DNA of 64,000 nt from Alphaproteobacteria bacterium (GTDB lineage: Bacteria > Pseudomonadota > Alphaproteobacteria > DSM-16000 > Inquilinaceae), in contig JANQGH010000030.1 of the NCBI GenBank assembly GCA_028277405.1, positions 48,423-112,422 on the forward strand, read 5' to 3'. Each line of letters begins with the position of its first letter. The first letter of the stretch is position 1. The notes under the pieces were generated by a model. It was not told the DNA's origin, did no database searches, and saw only the letters and a list, made by a program, of their open reading frames with translations. Shown one piece after another: positions 35,528 through 45,312 of this stretch. The position numbers were made by a program, and so were the translations under genes.

Positions 35528-37966
35528 ATGAGCGACGCCCCGCATCGCCACCCGTTTCGACACCGCCTCGCTATCGCGCTGGCGTGGCTGGCGCTGGCCT
35601 GGGAGGCCGCCTGGCCACGCCTATGGCCGCCGGTCGCCGTGGTACTGGCGTTCGTTATCCTCGCACTCTTCGACCTGCCGGCGCTGCTGCCTTGGTGGGC
35701 GCACTGGCTGGTTCTTGCAGGGTTTGCCGGCGCGACCCTTTTCCTGCTGGGTCGTGGCTGGCGCCGATATCAGTGGCCCGGCAGGGGACGGTCCGCACGA
35801 CGGGTCGAACTGGCCTCGAACTGGCGGCATCGTCCTTTGACCGGCGCCGGCGACCAGCAGATGGCCGGAACCACCGATTCCGGCAGCCGCGCGCTGTGGC
35901 AGACATACCGGGACGATCTCGGTCGACGGCGCAGCGGCTTGCGCGTCGGTTGGCCCCATCCCGGTACCGCCATGCCCGATCGTTTTGGCCTGCGGCCGAT
36001 GCTGGTGCTGACGCTGTTCATCGCCCTGGTCGTCAGCGGCGGCGAACGCATGGACCGGCTGGCCTTCGCTCTATCGCCGGGCACCGGTGCGGCCGCCGCT
36101 TCGGTTCCGGTCGCGCTCGATCTGTTCCTGATGCCACCGGACTACACCAGGCTGCCGCCACTCTATCGGACCGGCGCCGTGGGCGAGGCGGACCTGACCG
36201 GACCTGTCGGCAGCGTGCTGATGGCCCGGGTATCTGGCGCCCGATCGACGCCGGAGATGCGCCTCGGCGCGCAGTCTTTTGACTTTTCGACCTTGGGGGC
36301 GGATGGCTACGAGGTCGAGGTGTTGCCGCGAGACAGCGGCCAGGTCTCGATCGAGGCCGGCGGTACGGAGTTGGGCAGTTGGTTCTTGACCCTGACACCG
36401 GACAATCCGCCCGAGATATCGTTTGCCGAACCGCCGGAGGCGACCAGCCGCTGGGCCACGCGCATCGCCTGGCAGGGGGAGGATGAGTTCGGCATCACGG
36501 CCATCCGCCTGCATATCGAACTGGCCGAAACCGCGCTTGAGATCCTGAACCGGGAGCCGGAAGTCTTCATCCTGAGCGAACCCTTGCGCCCACCGACCGA
36601 AACCGACGGCATCGCTTTTGAAGATCTGACCCCGCACCGATGGGCCGGCTTGCCGGTCGTGATGCGGCTGGAGGCCGATGACGGCGCCGGCCAGACGGGG
36701 CGTAGCGCAGAGGTCGAAATGACCTTGCCCGAACGGGTTTTCACCCATCCGGTGGCGCAGGCGATCATCGACCAGCGCCGCAGGCTGATGCGCGATGTCA
36801 CCCAGGCCGGCTTCGTGGCCGAGATCCTGCAGGATCTGTCGCTAAGGCCCAACCGGTTCGGTCACGACATCGTCGTCTTCATGGCCTTGCGCACGGCGGC
36901 GCGGCGCCTGGAATGGTCGGACAACGTCACCGCCTCGGCCGAGCCGATCGTCGCGCTCTTGTGGGAAACCGCGTTGCGGTTGGAGGATGGCGACCTGTCG
37001 CTGGCCTTGGATCGCCTGCGCGATGCGCAACAGGCGCTGCAAGAAGCGCTGGAGGGCGACGCCAGCGACGAAGAAATCACCCAGCTGATGGAAGACCTGC
37101 GCGCCGCGATGGACGCCTATATGGAGGCGATGGGCCAGGACCTCATGGAGCGGCTGGAAAGCGGTGAACTGGGCGAGCTTCAATTCGGCGATCCGCAACA
37201 GATGATCGATCGCAGCCAGCTCGACGAGATGCTGAACCAGATCGAGGAGCTGGGCCAGTCCGGCGCCCGTGAAGAGGCCAGCGAGTTGCTGTCCCAACTT
37301 CAGCAGATGATGGAAAACCTGCAGTTGGGCATGCAAATGGCCCAACCGGGCCAACAGTCCCAAGGCCTGGAGATGCTGGAAGACCTGCAGGCGCTGACCC
37401 AGGCCCAGCAGCAGTTGCTTGACCAGACGTTTCAGCAAGCCACGCGGACACCGCGCGGCGACCCCGGCGATCAGCAATTCAGCCGGGAAGCCGGGCAGGT
37501 TCAAGAGGCGCTGCGCCGCCAGCTTGGCGATACCATGCGCCGGCTGGGTGAAATGATGGGCGACATACCGGGCGAACTCGGCCGCGCCGAACTGTCGATG
37601 CGCGATGCCGAGCGTGCCTTGGGTCAAGGGGCGCCGCGTCGGGCGACAGACCCCCAGATGGAAGCGCTGGATCAACTGCAACAGGGCATGCAGGGATTTG
37701 CCGAACAGCTGATGGAACAGATGGCCCAGCAAGGCCAGGGCGTACAGCCGGGACAGGTGCTGCCGCAGCGCGGACAGGGCGAAGACCCGCTGGGGCGGCG
37801 TGTCGACGGCGATGGCGGCATCTCGACCGACGGCATGGACCTGCCGCCCGCGTCGGCCGTCGATCGGGCGCGCGGCATTCTCGACGAACTGCGCCGCCGT
37901 GCCGGCGAGCGGCAGCGCCCGCAGGACGAACTGGACTACATCGACCGTCTGTTGCGCCGGTTTTAG
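35528..37966 (+). CDS. TIGR02302 family (DUF4175) membrane protein
   Basis: 812 residues. Three N-terminal membrane helices (about 14-32, 36-54, 60-78), another near 155-175, a periplasmic beta-rich part (about 190-400), and a long C-terminal region (about 490-790) very rich in Gln, Glu and Met with repeated coiled-coil-like segments. This matches TIGR02302, a family almost confined to alphaproteobacteria and usually next to lysA. Function unknown; an envelope role is likely. Confidence 0.9.
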   Translation: MSDAPHRHPFRHRLAIALAWLALAWEAAWPRLWPPVAVVLAFVILALFDLPALLPWWAHWLVLAGFAGATLFLLGRGWRRYQWPGRGRSARRVELASNWRHRPLTGAGDQQMAGTTDSGSRALWQTYRDDLGRRRSGLRVGWPHPGTAMPDRFGLRPMLVLTLFIALVVSGGERMDRLAFALSPGTGAAAASVPVALDLFLMPPDYTRLPPLYRTGAVGEADLTGPVGSVLMARVSGARSTPEMRLGAQSFDFSTLGADGYEVEVLPRDSGQVSIEAGGTELGSWFLTLTPDNPPEISFAEPPEATSRWATRIAWQGEDEFGITAIRLHIELAETALEILNREPEVFILSEPLRPPTETDGIAFEDLTPHRWAGLPVVMRLEADDGAGQTGRSAEVEMTLPERVFTHPVAQAIIDQRRRLMRDVTQAGFVAEILQDLSLRPNRFGHDIVVFMALRTAARRLEWSDNVTASAEPIVALLWETALRLEDGDLSLALDRLRDAQQALQEALEGDASDEEITQLMEDLRAAMDAYMEAMGQDLMERLESGELGELQFGDPQQMIDRSQLDEMLNQIEELGQSGAREEASELLSQLQQMMENLQLGMQMAQPGQQSQGLEMLEDLQALTQAQQQLLDQTFQQATRTPRGDPGDQQFSREAGQVQEALRRQLGDTMRRLGEMMGDIPGELGRAELSMRDAERALGQGAPRRATDPQMEALDQLQQGMQGFAEQLMEQMAQQGQGVQPGQVLPQRGQGEDPLGRRVDGDGGISTDGMDLPPASAVDRARGILDELRRRAGERQRPQDELDYIDRLLRRF

Positions 37967-37972
37967 GCGGCC

Positions 37973-38743
37973 TTAGCCCGGGTCTTGGGTCGCGAAGGCG
38001 ACGGACGCGTCAACCGCACCGTCCGGCCAATCCTCAATCACGAGTTCAAAGTCCACGGTTTCCCCGGCCTCAAGGCTGCGCGAGGCAAGCGTAACGGCAT
38101 GGCTCGCCAGTGCGGCCCCCTCACCGTCGCGCAGCGTGACCTGCAGCGGCGCAAGACGCCTTGCGTGATCCGCCCCATTGACGATGGCGCCGGAAACCAG
38201 CAGGTCTTCGCTGTCGCCGAGCGCGACCGCCAGGCCCTCAATCCGCAGTGCAGGCTGAAGTTCCGGGTGGTCGGCCAACACGGCGGGATCGACGGGCAGG
38301 CCGATGGAATCATAGGCGACGATTGCGGGCGGATAGAAGCGAACCACATCGTCCCTTGCGACCGCGCCCAAAACAATCACCGCACCAACCAGCAGTATCA
38401 GCAACGTCCAAAACGCCGCCGGCACGCGCGAGCGGCGCAGGACGACCGTTGACGGCAATTGACCGCTGACCGGCGGATACGGGTCGGGCGACGGCACCCG
38501 ACCGGGCTCGTCGACCGGCACTTCGTACCGCGACGCCGTAAGGTCCGGCCCGGCCGCAGGCTCCGGCGCCGGCCCGGCGGCAGGCTGCGTTTCGGTCGTC
38601 GTCGGTGGAACGACAGTCTCTGCAGGCCGGCGCGCGTACCAGACATGGTGGCATCGCACACATTTCACGCGCCGGCCGGCATCACCAAGCTGAACCGGGT
38701 TTACCAAGTACCGGGCCTGGCAGCTTGGGCAATTTAGGATCAT
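37973..38743 (-). CDS. MJ0042-type zinc-ribbon, DUF3426 membrane protein
   Basis: 256 residues. N-terminal zinc ribbon with CPSC (5-8) and CVRC (28-31), a Pro/Ala-rich linker, one membrane helix (about 108-130, FWTLLILLVGAVIVLG), and a C-terminal extracytoplasmic DUF3426 domain. ATG 38743 has AGGA at good spacing; the ATG 27 bases earlier lacks it. It separates the TIGR02302 gene from ftsE in the opposite orientation, the arrangement common in alphaproteobacteria. Confidence 0.88.
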   Translation of the reverse strand: MILNCPSCQARYLVNPVQLGDAGRRVKCVRCHHVWYARRPAETVVPPTTTETQPAAGPAPEPAAGPDLTASRYEVPVDEPGRVPSPDPYPPVSGQLPSTVVLRRSRVPAAFWTLLILLVGAVIVLGAVARDDVVRFYPPAIVAYDSIGLPVDPAVLADHPELQPALRIEGLAVALGDSEDLLVSGAIVNGADHARRLAPLQVTLRDGEGAALASHAVTLASRSLEAGETVDFELVIEDWPDGAVDASVAFATQDPG

Positions 38744-38921
38744 CGACGTCCTGCTCGAACTCGGGACCACTCAGGCGGAGGATAAGAGCCGCGCGACGGC
38801 CACGCAAGCGGACACGCGGGCCTGCCAAGCCCGGAAGACAGGTCGCTAGACGTGCGGAATCGGTCGTGCCATCTTGCGGCCAAGGGTTTCAAAGAATCGC
38901 ATACGTCAGTCACTTAAGCCA

Positions 38922-39620
38922 GTGAACCGGGTAGAACCGCTTATCCGATTCGACCATGTCGGCCTGCGCTACGGCTCGGGGCCGGAGGTCTTGCGCGACC
39001 TGACGTTCACCGTGCCGGCGGGCGCCTTCGCCTTCGTCACGGGGCCGAGTGGCGCGGGAAAGAGCTCCCTGATCCGCCTGATGCATTTGAGCCACCGGCC
39101 CTCACGCGGCCTGATTCGGATGTTCGGACGCGACATGGCCACCCTGGCCAAGCGTGACCTGCCAGCCATTCGTCGTCGGATCGGCGTTGTGTTTCAAGAC
39201 TTTCAACTGCTGAACCACTTGTCGATCGTGGACAATGTCGCCCTGCCCCTAAGGCTGGCGGGCGCCAACGGCGACGGTGTGCGCAGTCATGTGCTGGACC
39301 TCCTGCGCTGGGTCGGTTTGGGCGATCGGCTGGAGGCCTCGCCGGCAACCCTGTCGGGCGGTGAGCAACAACGGGTCGCGATCGCCCGTGCGGTGATCAA
39401 TCGGCCCGACCTGCTGCTCGCCGACGAGCCGACAGGCAATGTCGACGACGAGATCGGCATGCGGCTGATGCAGCTTTTTGAAGAGCTGCATAAGCTGGGC
39501 ACGACGGTGATCGTGGCGACCCACGATCAGAATCTGATTGAGCGGCTGGGTCACTCGGTGATGAGCCTGCAGGACGGTTACCTCTACCCCGGCCTGGCCA
39601 AGGCGGAGGCCGCGCCGTGA
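38922..39620 (+). CDS. ftsE: cell division ATP-binding protein FtsE
   Basis: 232 residues. ABC ATPase with Walker A GPSGAGKS (41-48), Q-loop VFQDFQLL, signature LSGGEQQR, Walker [11 protein letters not shown] and a switch His in VATHDQN. Works with FtsX at the division site to activate periplasmic murein hydrolases. GTG 38922 gives the normal N-terminus ([12 protein letters not shown]). Its stop overlaps the ftsX GTG. Confidence 0.92.
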   Translation: MNRVEPLIRFDHVGLRYGSGPEVLRDLTFTVPAGAFAFVTGPSGAGKSSLIRLMHLSHRPSRGLIRMFGRDMATLAKRDLPAIRRRIGVVFQDFQLLNHLSIVDNVALPLRLAGANGDGVRSHVLDLLRWVGLGDRLEASPATLSGGEQQRVAIARAVINRPDLLLADEPTGNVDDEIGMRLMQLFEELHKLGTTVIVATHDQNLIERLGHSVMSLQDGYLYPGLAKAEAAP

Positions 39621-40540
39621 CCGCCCGTCCCGCCAGCCGGTCGCGCGCGAACGACCGAAAGATCGGTCGCGGACTGGACATACCGCTCGGCACCGGCGGC
39701 CCTGACCGGTTCCTGGCATGGCTGTTGGCGCCGATGACCTATCTCGCGATCCTGGCCGTCGCGGTCGCCTTGCTGGTCGGCGACCTGCTGGCCCATTGGG
39801 ACAATGCGGCGGCCGGCGTCATCAGCGTGCAGGTGCCGCCCATCGGCGACCGGATTGCGACGACGGCCCGCGTCGGCCAGATCATGGACATCATCGAGGA
39901 GGTCGACGGCGTCGCCAGCGTGCGCGCCTTGCCACCGGATGAAACCGTCGAGTTGCTGGAACCGTGGCTGGGCGACGCCGCGATCCTGGCGGAACTGTCC
40001 TTGCCGGTGATGTTGGACGTTCGCGCCGACGGCCCGGAAGCCGTGGACATCGCCGCCTTGACGGCGACGATGCATGAGATCGATACCGAGATCACGGTCG
40101 ATGATCATGGCATATGGCTGGACCAGATCCTCGGTGCCGCCGAGACCGTCGGCGCGATTGCCCTTGCGTCGCTCGGCCTTGTGGCGCTGGCGATCCTGGC
40201 GTCGATCGTGCTGGCGGCGCGCGCGGGCTTCGCGATCCATCGCCAGACCATAGAGATCCTGCACCTGATGGGGGCCACCGACCGTTACATCGCCCGCCAG
40301 TTCCAACGGCGGATGCTGTCGCTGACGCTGCGCGGCGCGTTGGCCGGCCTGGTAATCGCCGCGATCACGCTGGTCGCGGTCCATTTCCTGATCGGCCCGG
40401 TGCGCGTTCCGCTTACCCACGCCCCGACCCTGGGTCCGCTGGACTGGGTGTTGCTGTGTCTCGTCGTGCCCATCACGGTCGGTGTCGGCTGGGCCGTCTC
40501 GCGTCTGACGATTCTCGCCGCGCTGTCGCGCCTGGCATGA
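39617..40540 (+). CDS. ftsX: cell division protein FtsX
   Basis: 307 residues. Four membrane helices (about 40-60, 178-205, 228-255, 268-295), with a periplasmic loop between the first two that contains the FtsX motif VASVRALPPDETVELL. An ABC-permease-like C-terminal domain includes EILHLMGATDRYIARQFQ. Membrane partner of FtsE. Starts with GTG overlapping ftsE by four bases and ends with ATGA overlapping the next gene. Confidence 0.9.
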   Translation: MTARPASRSRANDRKIGRGLDIPLGTGGPDRFLAWLLAPMTYLAILAVAVALLVGDLLAHWDNAAAGVISVQVPPIGDRIATTARVGQIMDIIEEVDGVASVRALPPDETVELLEPWLGDAAILAELSLPVMLDVRADGPEAVDIAALTATMHEIDTEITVDDHGIWLDQILGAAETVGAIALASLGLVALAILASIVLAARAGFAIHRQTIEILHLMGATDRYIARQFQRRMLSLTLRGALAGLVIAAITLVAVHFLIGPVRVPLTHAPTLGPLDWVLLCLVVPITVGVGWAVSRLTILAALSRLA

Positions 40541-41154
40541 GCCAGCCGGCGTCGCGCCGTGGCTGGCGGCGCATCCTGGGTCGCGGCCTGATCGCGCTCG
40601 CCGTCGTGGTCCTGATCTGGCTTGGCGGCTTCGTCTGGTTTGCCGAGCGCGCCGTCATCTACCCCGACCCAGGCGACCAGGTCGCCGGCGCGATCGTTGT
40701 GCTGACCGGCGGCAGAGAAAGGCTCAACCATGGGCTCAGCCTGCTGGAACAAGGCCGTGCGGATGCGCTGTTCGTTTCCGGCGTGCATGACGGCGTGGGC
40801 GTCGAAGACCTTCCCGCCGTTCGGGACCGAGGACGGGAAGACCTGCCGTGCTGCATCACTTTGGGCTACGATGCGGACGACACCGCCGGCAACGCGGTGG
40901 AGACCGCCGCCTGGGTCGCAAACCGCGACATCGACACCATCCGCCTGGTGACCTCCAACTATCACATGCCGCGCAGCCTGCTGGAGTTTCGACAACGCAT
41001 GCCGGACCTCACGATCATCCCCGACCCGGTCGACGCGGAGCCCGTGCGGCTGGACGAATGGTACCGCTGGCCAGGCACGGCCGGTCTTCTGTTCCGAGAG
41101 TACAACAAGTCCCTCTTGGCGCTTGGCCGCGCCTATCTCGGCGGACTGATTTGA
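40537..41154 (+). CDS. YdcF/DUF218 family protein
   Basis: 205 residues. One N-terminal helix (about 16-35) anchors a DUF218 domain: GAIVVLTGGRERL, ALFVSGVHDGV, TAGNAVETAAWV, and VTSNYHMPRS. This family often acts on envelope lipids or polysaccharides, as in the ElyC relatives. Translation overlaps ftsX (ATGA); it sits between ftsX and plsC, as commonly in alphaproteobacteria. Confidence 0.87.
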   Translation: MSQPASRRGWRRILGRGLIALAVVVLIWLGGFVWFAERAVIYPDPGDQVAGAIVVLTGGRERLNHGLSLLEQGRADALFVSGVHDGVGVEDLPAVRDRGREDLPCCITLGYDADDTAGNAVETAAWVANRDIDTIRLVTSNYHMPRSLLEFRQRMPDLTIIPDPVDAEPVRLDEWYRWPGTAGLLFREYNKSLLALGRAYLGGLI

Positions 41155-41164
41155 GGCCGGCCCG

Positions 41165-41902
41165 ATGCTGATTCTGCGCTCGCTGGTCTTCAACATCTTC
41201 TATTTCGGCTTCACCATCTTGTGCCTGATCTGCCTGATCTGGCTGCTGGTGACGCCGCGCTTGTACGTCATGGCCTGGGTACGCTGGTATCTGCGCGTCA
41301 TCTATCGCATGGAAAAGCTGCTGCTCGGGCTCGACTATCGCGTGGTCGGCCAGGAGAACATGCCGCCCTACCCGTTCCTGATCGCAGCCAAGCATCAGTC
41401 CTTGTGGGAGACGATGAAGCTGCACCTGATCTTCGACGACCCGGCGGTGATTCTAAAACGCGAGCTGACGAGGGTGCCCATCTGGGGCTGGTTCGCCGCG
41501 AAGTCCAAGATGATCGCGGTCGATCGGGGCCGGGGCGGCAAGGCGATCGCCAGTATGATCGAGGGCGGCCGCGAGACCGTCGCCGATGGACGGCCGATCG
41601 TGATCTTCCCCCAAGGCACACGCGTCGGGCCGGACAGCTACAAGCCCTACAAGGTCGGGATCTTCGCCCTCTATGAGGCGCTCGAGCTGCCCGTTTTGCC
41701 GATGGCGCTGAACTCCGGCGTTTTTTGGCAGCGCCGGGCCTTCCGCAAATATCCGGGCACCATCACCGTGGAACTGCTGCCGCCGATCCAGCCGGGGCTG
41801 GACCGCGAGACCTTCCTTCACCAATTGGAAGAGACGCTTGAGACGGCCAGCAAGCGGCTGGTTGAACAAGCCAGACGAGAGATCGCTGGATCGAGCCGAT
41901 GA
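41165..41902 (+). CDS. plsC: 1-acyl-sn-glycerol-3-phosphate acyltransferase
   Basis: 245 residues. N-terminal membrane helix (about 10-32), then the acyltransferase motifs AKHQSLWET (His77; the usual Asp of H-x4-D is Glu, a known variation), IAVDRGRGGKA and IFPQGTRVG, with PVLPMALNSG in the fourth position. Acylates lysophosphatidic acid at the membrane. Eleven bases after the YdcF gene, last of the ftsE-ftsX-ydcF-plsC run. Confidence 0.9.
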   Translation: MLILRSLVFNIFYFGFTILCLICLIWLLVTPRLYVMAWVRWYLRVIYRMEKLLLGLDYRVVGQENMPPYPFLIAAKHQSLWETMKLHLIFDDPAVILKRELTRVPIWGWFAAKSKMIAVDRGRGGKAIASMIEGGRETVADGRPIVIFPQGTRVGPDSYKPYKVGIFALYEALELPVLPMALNSGVFWQRRAFRKYPGTITVELLPPIQPGLDRETFLHQLEETLETASKRLVEQARREIAGSSR

Positions 41903-41975
41903 ACAAAAAGGGAACACACAAACCGGCCGTCCTGGTGTACACTGGGGGGGCGACCGTTAGCGGATAAAGGGTGAC

Positions 41976-44237
41976 ATGGCTGATCTCGCCGACATCTCCC
42001 GGCAAATCTGGGACATGAAATACCGCTTCAAGCGGCAGGACGGCACGCCGATCGACGACACGGTGGAGCAGAGCTGGCTGCGTGTCGCGACCGCCTTGGC
42101 GGAACCGGAGCAGGATGCGGCGCTGTGGTCGGAGCGATTCTATCACGCGCTTGAAGGCTTCAAGTTCCTGCCGGCGGGCCGCATTCTGGCAGGGGCCGGC
42201 ACCGACCGTCGGGTGACGCTGTTCAACTGCTTCGTCATGGGCCGGATCGACGACAGCATGGCCGGCATTTTCGAGGCCGTGAAGGAGGCCGCCCTGACCA
42301 TGCAGCAGGGCGGTGGCATCGGCTACGACTTCTCCACGCTCAGGCCGAAGGGCGCACCGGTGCACAGCGTCGGCGCCGACGCCTCCGGGCCGCTCTCGTT
42401 CATGGATGTCTGGGACGCCATGTGCCGCACGATCATGAGCGCCGGATCCCGGCGCGGCGCGATGATGGCGGTGATGCGCTGCGACCATCCCGACATCGAA
42501 GACTTCATCGACGCCAAGCGCGACCCGGACCGGCTGCGCATGTTCAACCTGTCGGTGCTGGCGACGGACCCCTTCATGGCGGCCGTCGAGGCCGATGAGG
42601 ACTGGCCGCTGGTTTTTGGCGGCGAGACCTACCGCACGGTGCGTGCGCGCGATCTGTGGGACCGGATCATGCGCGCGACCTACGACTATGCCGAACCCGG
42701 CGTGATCTTCATCGACCGCATCAACGCGCTGAACAATCTGGCCTATTGCGAGACCATCAGCGCGACCAACCCGTGCGGCGAGCAGCCCTTGCCGCCCTAT
42801 GGCGCCTGCCTTCTGGGCTCCGTCAACCTCGCCAGCCTGGTGACCGATCCGTTCACCGACGCGGCCGATCTGGACCTGGCGGCGCTGGCCGACCTGGTGC
42901 CCGCGTGCGTCCGGATGATGGACAATGTGGTCGACATTTCCGGCTTTCCGCTGGCCGCCCAGCGCGCCGAAGCGGAGGCCAAGCGCCGCATCGGGCTGGG
43001 CGTCACCGGGCTCGCCGACGCGCTCATCATGCTGGGTGTCCGCTACGGCACGCCGAAAGCGGTTGAGCTGACGGAGACATGGCTGCGCACGATCATGAAC
43101 GCGGCCTATCGCGCCTCGGCGGAACTGGCCGCGGAGAAGGGTCCGTTCCCGCTTTATGATGCGCAAGAGTATCTAAAGCGGCCGATTATCCAGGGCCTGG
43201 ACGACGACGTGCGCGCGCTGGTCGCCAAGAATGGCGTGCGCAACGCCTTGCTGACCTCCATCGCGCCGACCGGCACGATCTCGCTGGTGGCCGACAATGT
43301 GTCCTCGGGCATCGAGCCGGTTTTTGCCTTTTCCTACACGCGCAATGTCCTGATGCCGGACGGCAGCCGCGAAGCGCAGGAGGTCTCGGACCACGCGTTG
43401 CGCCGGTATCATGAGATCGCGGGGCCCGACGCGCCGCTGACCGACGCGTTCGTCGATGCCCAGACCCTGGCGCCGCTGGACCACGTCACTATGCAGGCGG
43501 CCGCCCAGAAATACGTCGACAGCTCGATCAGCAAGACCATCAACTGCCCGGCCGACCTGGACTTCGAGGCGTTCAAGCACGTTTACACCGAGGCCTACCG
43601 CACCGGCTGCAAAGGCTGCACAACCTATCGCCCGAACGAGGTGACCGGTGCCGTGCTGGAGGTGACCGCGCCTGCCGAGGAGAGCAGGGTCGCGGCGGTG
43701 TCGGAGGATGCCTCCGTCGTTTACATGGCCGAACCCCTGGCCCGACCGGCCGCCCTGCCCGGCAAGACCTACAAGCTGCGCTGGCCGGACAGCGACCACG
43801 CCATCTATGTCACCATCAACGATCTGGTCGAGGGCGATCGGCGACGGCCATTCGAGGTCTTCATCAACTCCAAGAACATGGAGCATTTCGCCTGGACCGT
43901 CGCGCTGACCCGCATGATCAGTGCGGTGTTCCGGCGGGGTGGCGATGTCAGCTTCGTGGTCGAGGAGTTGAAGGCGGTGTTCGATCCGCGCGGCGGCCAG
44001 TGGCTCGATGGCCGCTATGTGCCCAGCCTGCTGGCCGCGATCGGCGGCGTGATCGAACAGCACATGCTTGCCATCGGCTTTTTGACCCCGGATCAGGCAC
44101 CGTCTGTCATCCAGCAACGGCGCGCGGTCGGCGATGGCGCACCGGGAGCCCCTTGCCCCAAATGCGGCCAGCCGACCCTGGTTCACCAGGAAGGCTGTGA
44201 CACCTGTTTGTCATGCGGATACTCACGATGCGGTTGA
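41976..44237 (+). CDS. nrdJ: adenosylcobalamin-dependent (class II) ribonucleotide reductase
   Basis: 753 residues. Reduces ribonucleotides with adenosylcobalamin as radical source. Cys85 (in LFNCF), NPCGEQPLPPYGACLLGSVN with Asn265, Cys267 and Glu269, and SISKTINCPAD match the ten-stranded barrel and its catalytic residues. GGGIGYDFS and AGSRRGAMM line the nucleotide site. The C-terminus has a zinc-ribbon-like CPKCG...CLSCGYSRCG, supplying redox cysteines. It is of the shorter type, compared with the longer versions in many alphaproteobacteria. The AdoCbl-producing transferase is at 26608-27177. No riboswitch or NrdR box is clear upstream. Confidence 0.93.
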   Translation: MADLADISRQIWDMKYRFKRQDGTPIDDTVEQSWLRVATALAEPEQDAALWSERFYHALEGFKFLPAGRILAGAGTDRRVTLFNCFVMGRIDDSMAGIFEAVKEAALTMQQGGGIGYDFSTLRPKGAPVHSVGADASGPLSFMDVWDAMCRTIMSAGSRRGAMMAVMRCDHPDIEDFIDAKRDPDRLRMFNLSVLATDPFMAAVEADEDWPLVFGGETYRTVRARDLWDRIMRATYDYAEPGVIFIDRINALNNLAYCETISATNPCGEQPLPPYGACLLGSVNLASLVTDPFTDAADLDLAALADLVPACVRMMDNVVDISGFPLAAQRAEAEAKRRIGLGVTGLADALIMLGVRYGTPKAVELTETWLRTIMNAAYRASAELAAEKGPFPLYDAQEYLKRPIIQGLDDDVRALVAKNGVRNALLTSIAPTGTISLVADNVSSGIEPVFAFSYTRNVLMPDGSREAQEVSDHALRRYHEIAGPDAPLTDAFVDAQTLAPLDHVTMQAAAQKYVDSSISKTINCPADLDFEAFKHVYTEAYRTGCKGCTTYRPNEVTGAVLEVTAPAEESRVAAVSEDASVVYMAEPLARPAALPGKTYKLRWPDSDHAIYVTINDLVEGDRRRPFEVFINSKNMEHFAWTVALTRMISAVFRRGGDVSFVVEELKAVFDPRGGQWLDGRYVPSLLAAIGGVIEQHMLAIGFLTPDQAPSVIQQRRAVGDGAPGAPCPKCGQPTLVHQEGCDTCLSCGYSRCG

Positions 44238-44596
44238 ACCAAGACGTCAAAACGGCCCTGGCCGACCTGTCGGCGGCGGACAGCGAAGCGCAATCCAATC
44301 CGTCGGTCGGCAAACCGACGGTTTTGAAGGCGATGGACGCGGCCTCGCGGCTGGCGAGCAGCGCGCGGAACTTGCCGGGCCTCTCAGGCCCCAAGCGCGA
44401 CCGGCTGTGGCGCTTTCTGGAGAACCCCTATATGCGCCTGGCCATCGACAACGGTCCTTTCTCCGTCGACCCGCCGGACAGCAATCGCGGCGAGGCGCGG
44501 ACCCAGCTGATCACGCCTAATGGCGGGCGGTTCGACGCCGCGGGGTACATCCGCCGCCTCAATCATGAATGGCGCGACATTCTCGATGCCGGCTGA
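44228..44596 (+). CDS. small unknown protein translationally overlapping nrdJ
   Basis: 122 residues from ATG 44228, inside the last codons of nrdJ; an ATG at 44213 is also possible. It is predicted soluble, with helices, a conserved-looking WRFLENPYMRLAID and a C-terminal YIRRLNHEWRDIL. No known motif. Overlap with nrdJ suggests coexpression; involvement with the reductase is a guess. The coding frame has normal codon use. Confidence 0.65.
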   Translation: MRLNQDVKTALADLSAADSEAQSNPSVGKPTVLKAMDAASRLASSARNLPGLSGPKRDRLWRFLENPYMRLAIDNGPFSVDPPDSNRGEARTQLITPNGGRFDAAGYIRRLNHEWRDILDAG

Positions 44597-44617
44597 CGGA
44601 TTGCAGACGGCGGCGGA

Positions 44618-45265
44618 ATGCTGACGATCTGGGGCCGCCGAAGCGCCTTTAACGTCCAGAAAGTCCTGTGGCTGATCGGCGAGTTGGGGCTGGAGCACCG
44701 GCATGTCGATGCCGGTGGCAGTGCCGGCGGCCTCGACACGCCGGAGTTTCTGGCGATGAATCCGCACGGCCGCATCCCGGTGATCGACGATGGCGGCACG
44801 GTCGTTTGGGAATCGCACGCCATCCTGCGCTATCTCGCCGCCCGCTACGCGTCTGGCCGGCTCTGGCGCGACGATCCGGCCGAGAGGTCGGAGGTCGACC
44901 GCTGGATGGACTGGTCGCAGACGGCGCTGCAGCCGCGCTTTCTGCAGGGCGTCTTCTGGGGCTACTACCGCACCCCGCCGGATCAGCGGAACTGGCCGGC
45001 AATCCGCCAGGCGCTAGACGATTGCGCCGCACATTTTCGGATCCTGGACGAGGTGCTGGCCCGGCAGCAGTTCCTCGCGGGCGATGGCTTCAGCCTGGCC
45101 GATATCCCGGCCGGAACCTGCCTTTACCGCTATTTCGAACTCGACATCGAACGCCCGAAAGCTCCCAATGTCGAGGCGTGGTACGCGCGGCTGCAGGAAC
45201 GGCCAGCCTATCGCGCCAACGTCATGTTGCCCTTCGACGAGCTGCGCGACCGCGCCCATCACTGA
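44618..45265 (+). CDS. glutathione S-transferase family protein
   Basis: 215 residues. N-terminal thioredoxin-like domain with RRSAFNVQKVLW and the glutathione-binding NPHGRIPVIDDGG and WESHAILRYLA, then an all-helical C-terminal domain with LAGDGFSLADIPAGTCLYRY (about 153-172). Conjugates glutathione or acts in detoxification; substrate unknown. Separated from the small protein before it by 21 bases. Confidence 0.9.
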   Translation: MLTIWGRRSAFNVQKVLWLIGELGLEHRHVDAGGSAGGLDTPEFLAMNPHGRIPVIDDGGTVVWESHAILRYLAARYASGRLWRDDPAERSEVDRWMDWSQTALQPRFLQGVFWGYYRTPPDQRNWPAIRQALDDCAAHFRILDEVLARQQFLAGDGFSLADIPAGTCLYRYFELDIERPKAPNVEAWYARLQERPAYRANVMLPFDELRDRAHH

Positions 45266-45312
45266 CGGGCTTTGGCTCAACGGCTCAGCCCGTCGCGGCC
45301 CCAGCGCGCTTC

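Noticed and set aside
41903..41975. Possible cobalamin riboswitch or NrdR box before nrdJ
   Set aside because: The gap is only 73 bases, with no B12-box or NrdR-like repeat; only a short GTGTACAC palindrome is present.
41763..43166. 467-codon open frame antisense to plsC and nrdJ
   Set aside because: It lies opposite conserved coding sequence and shows no motif; a high-GC artefact.
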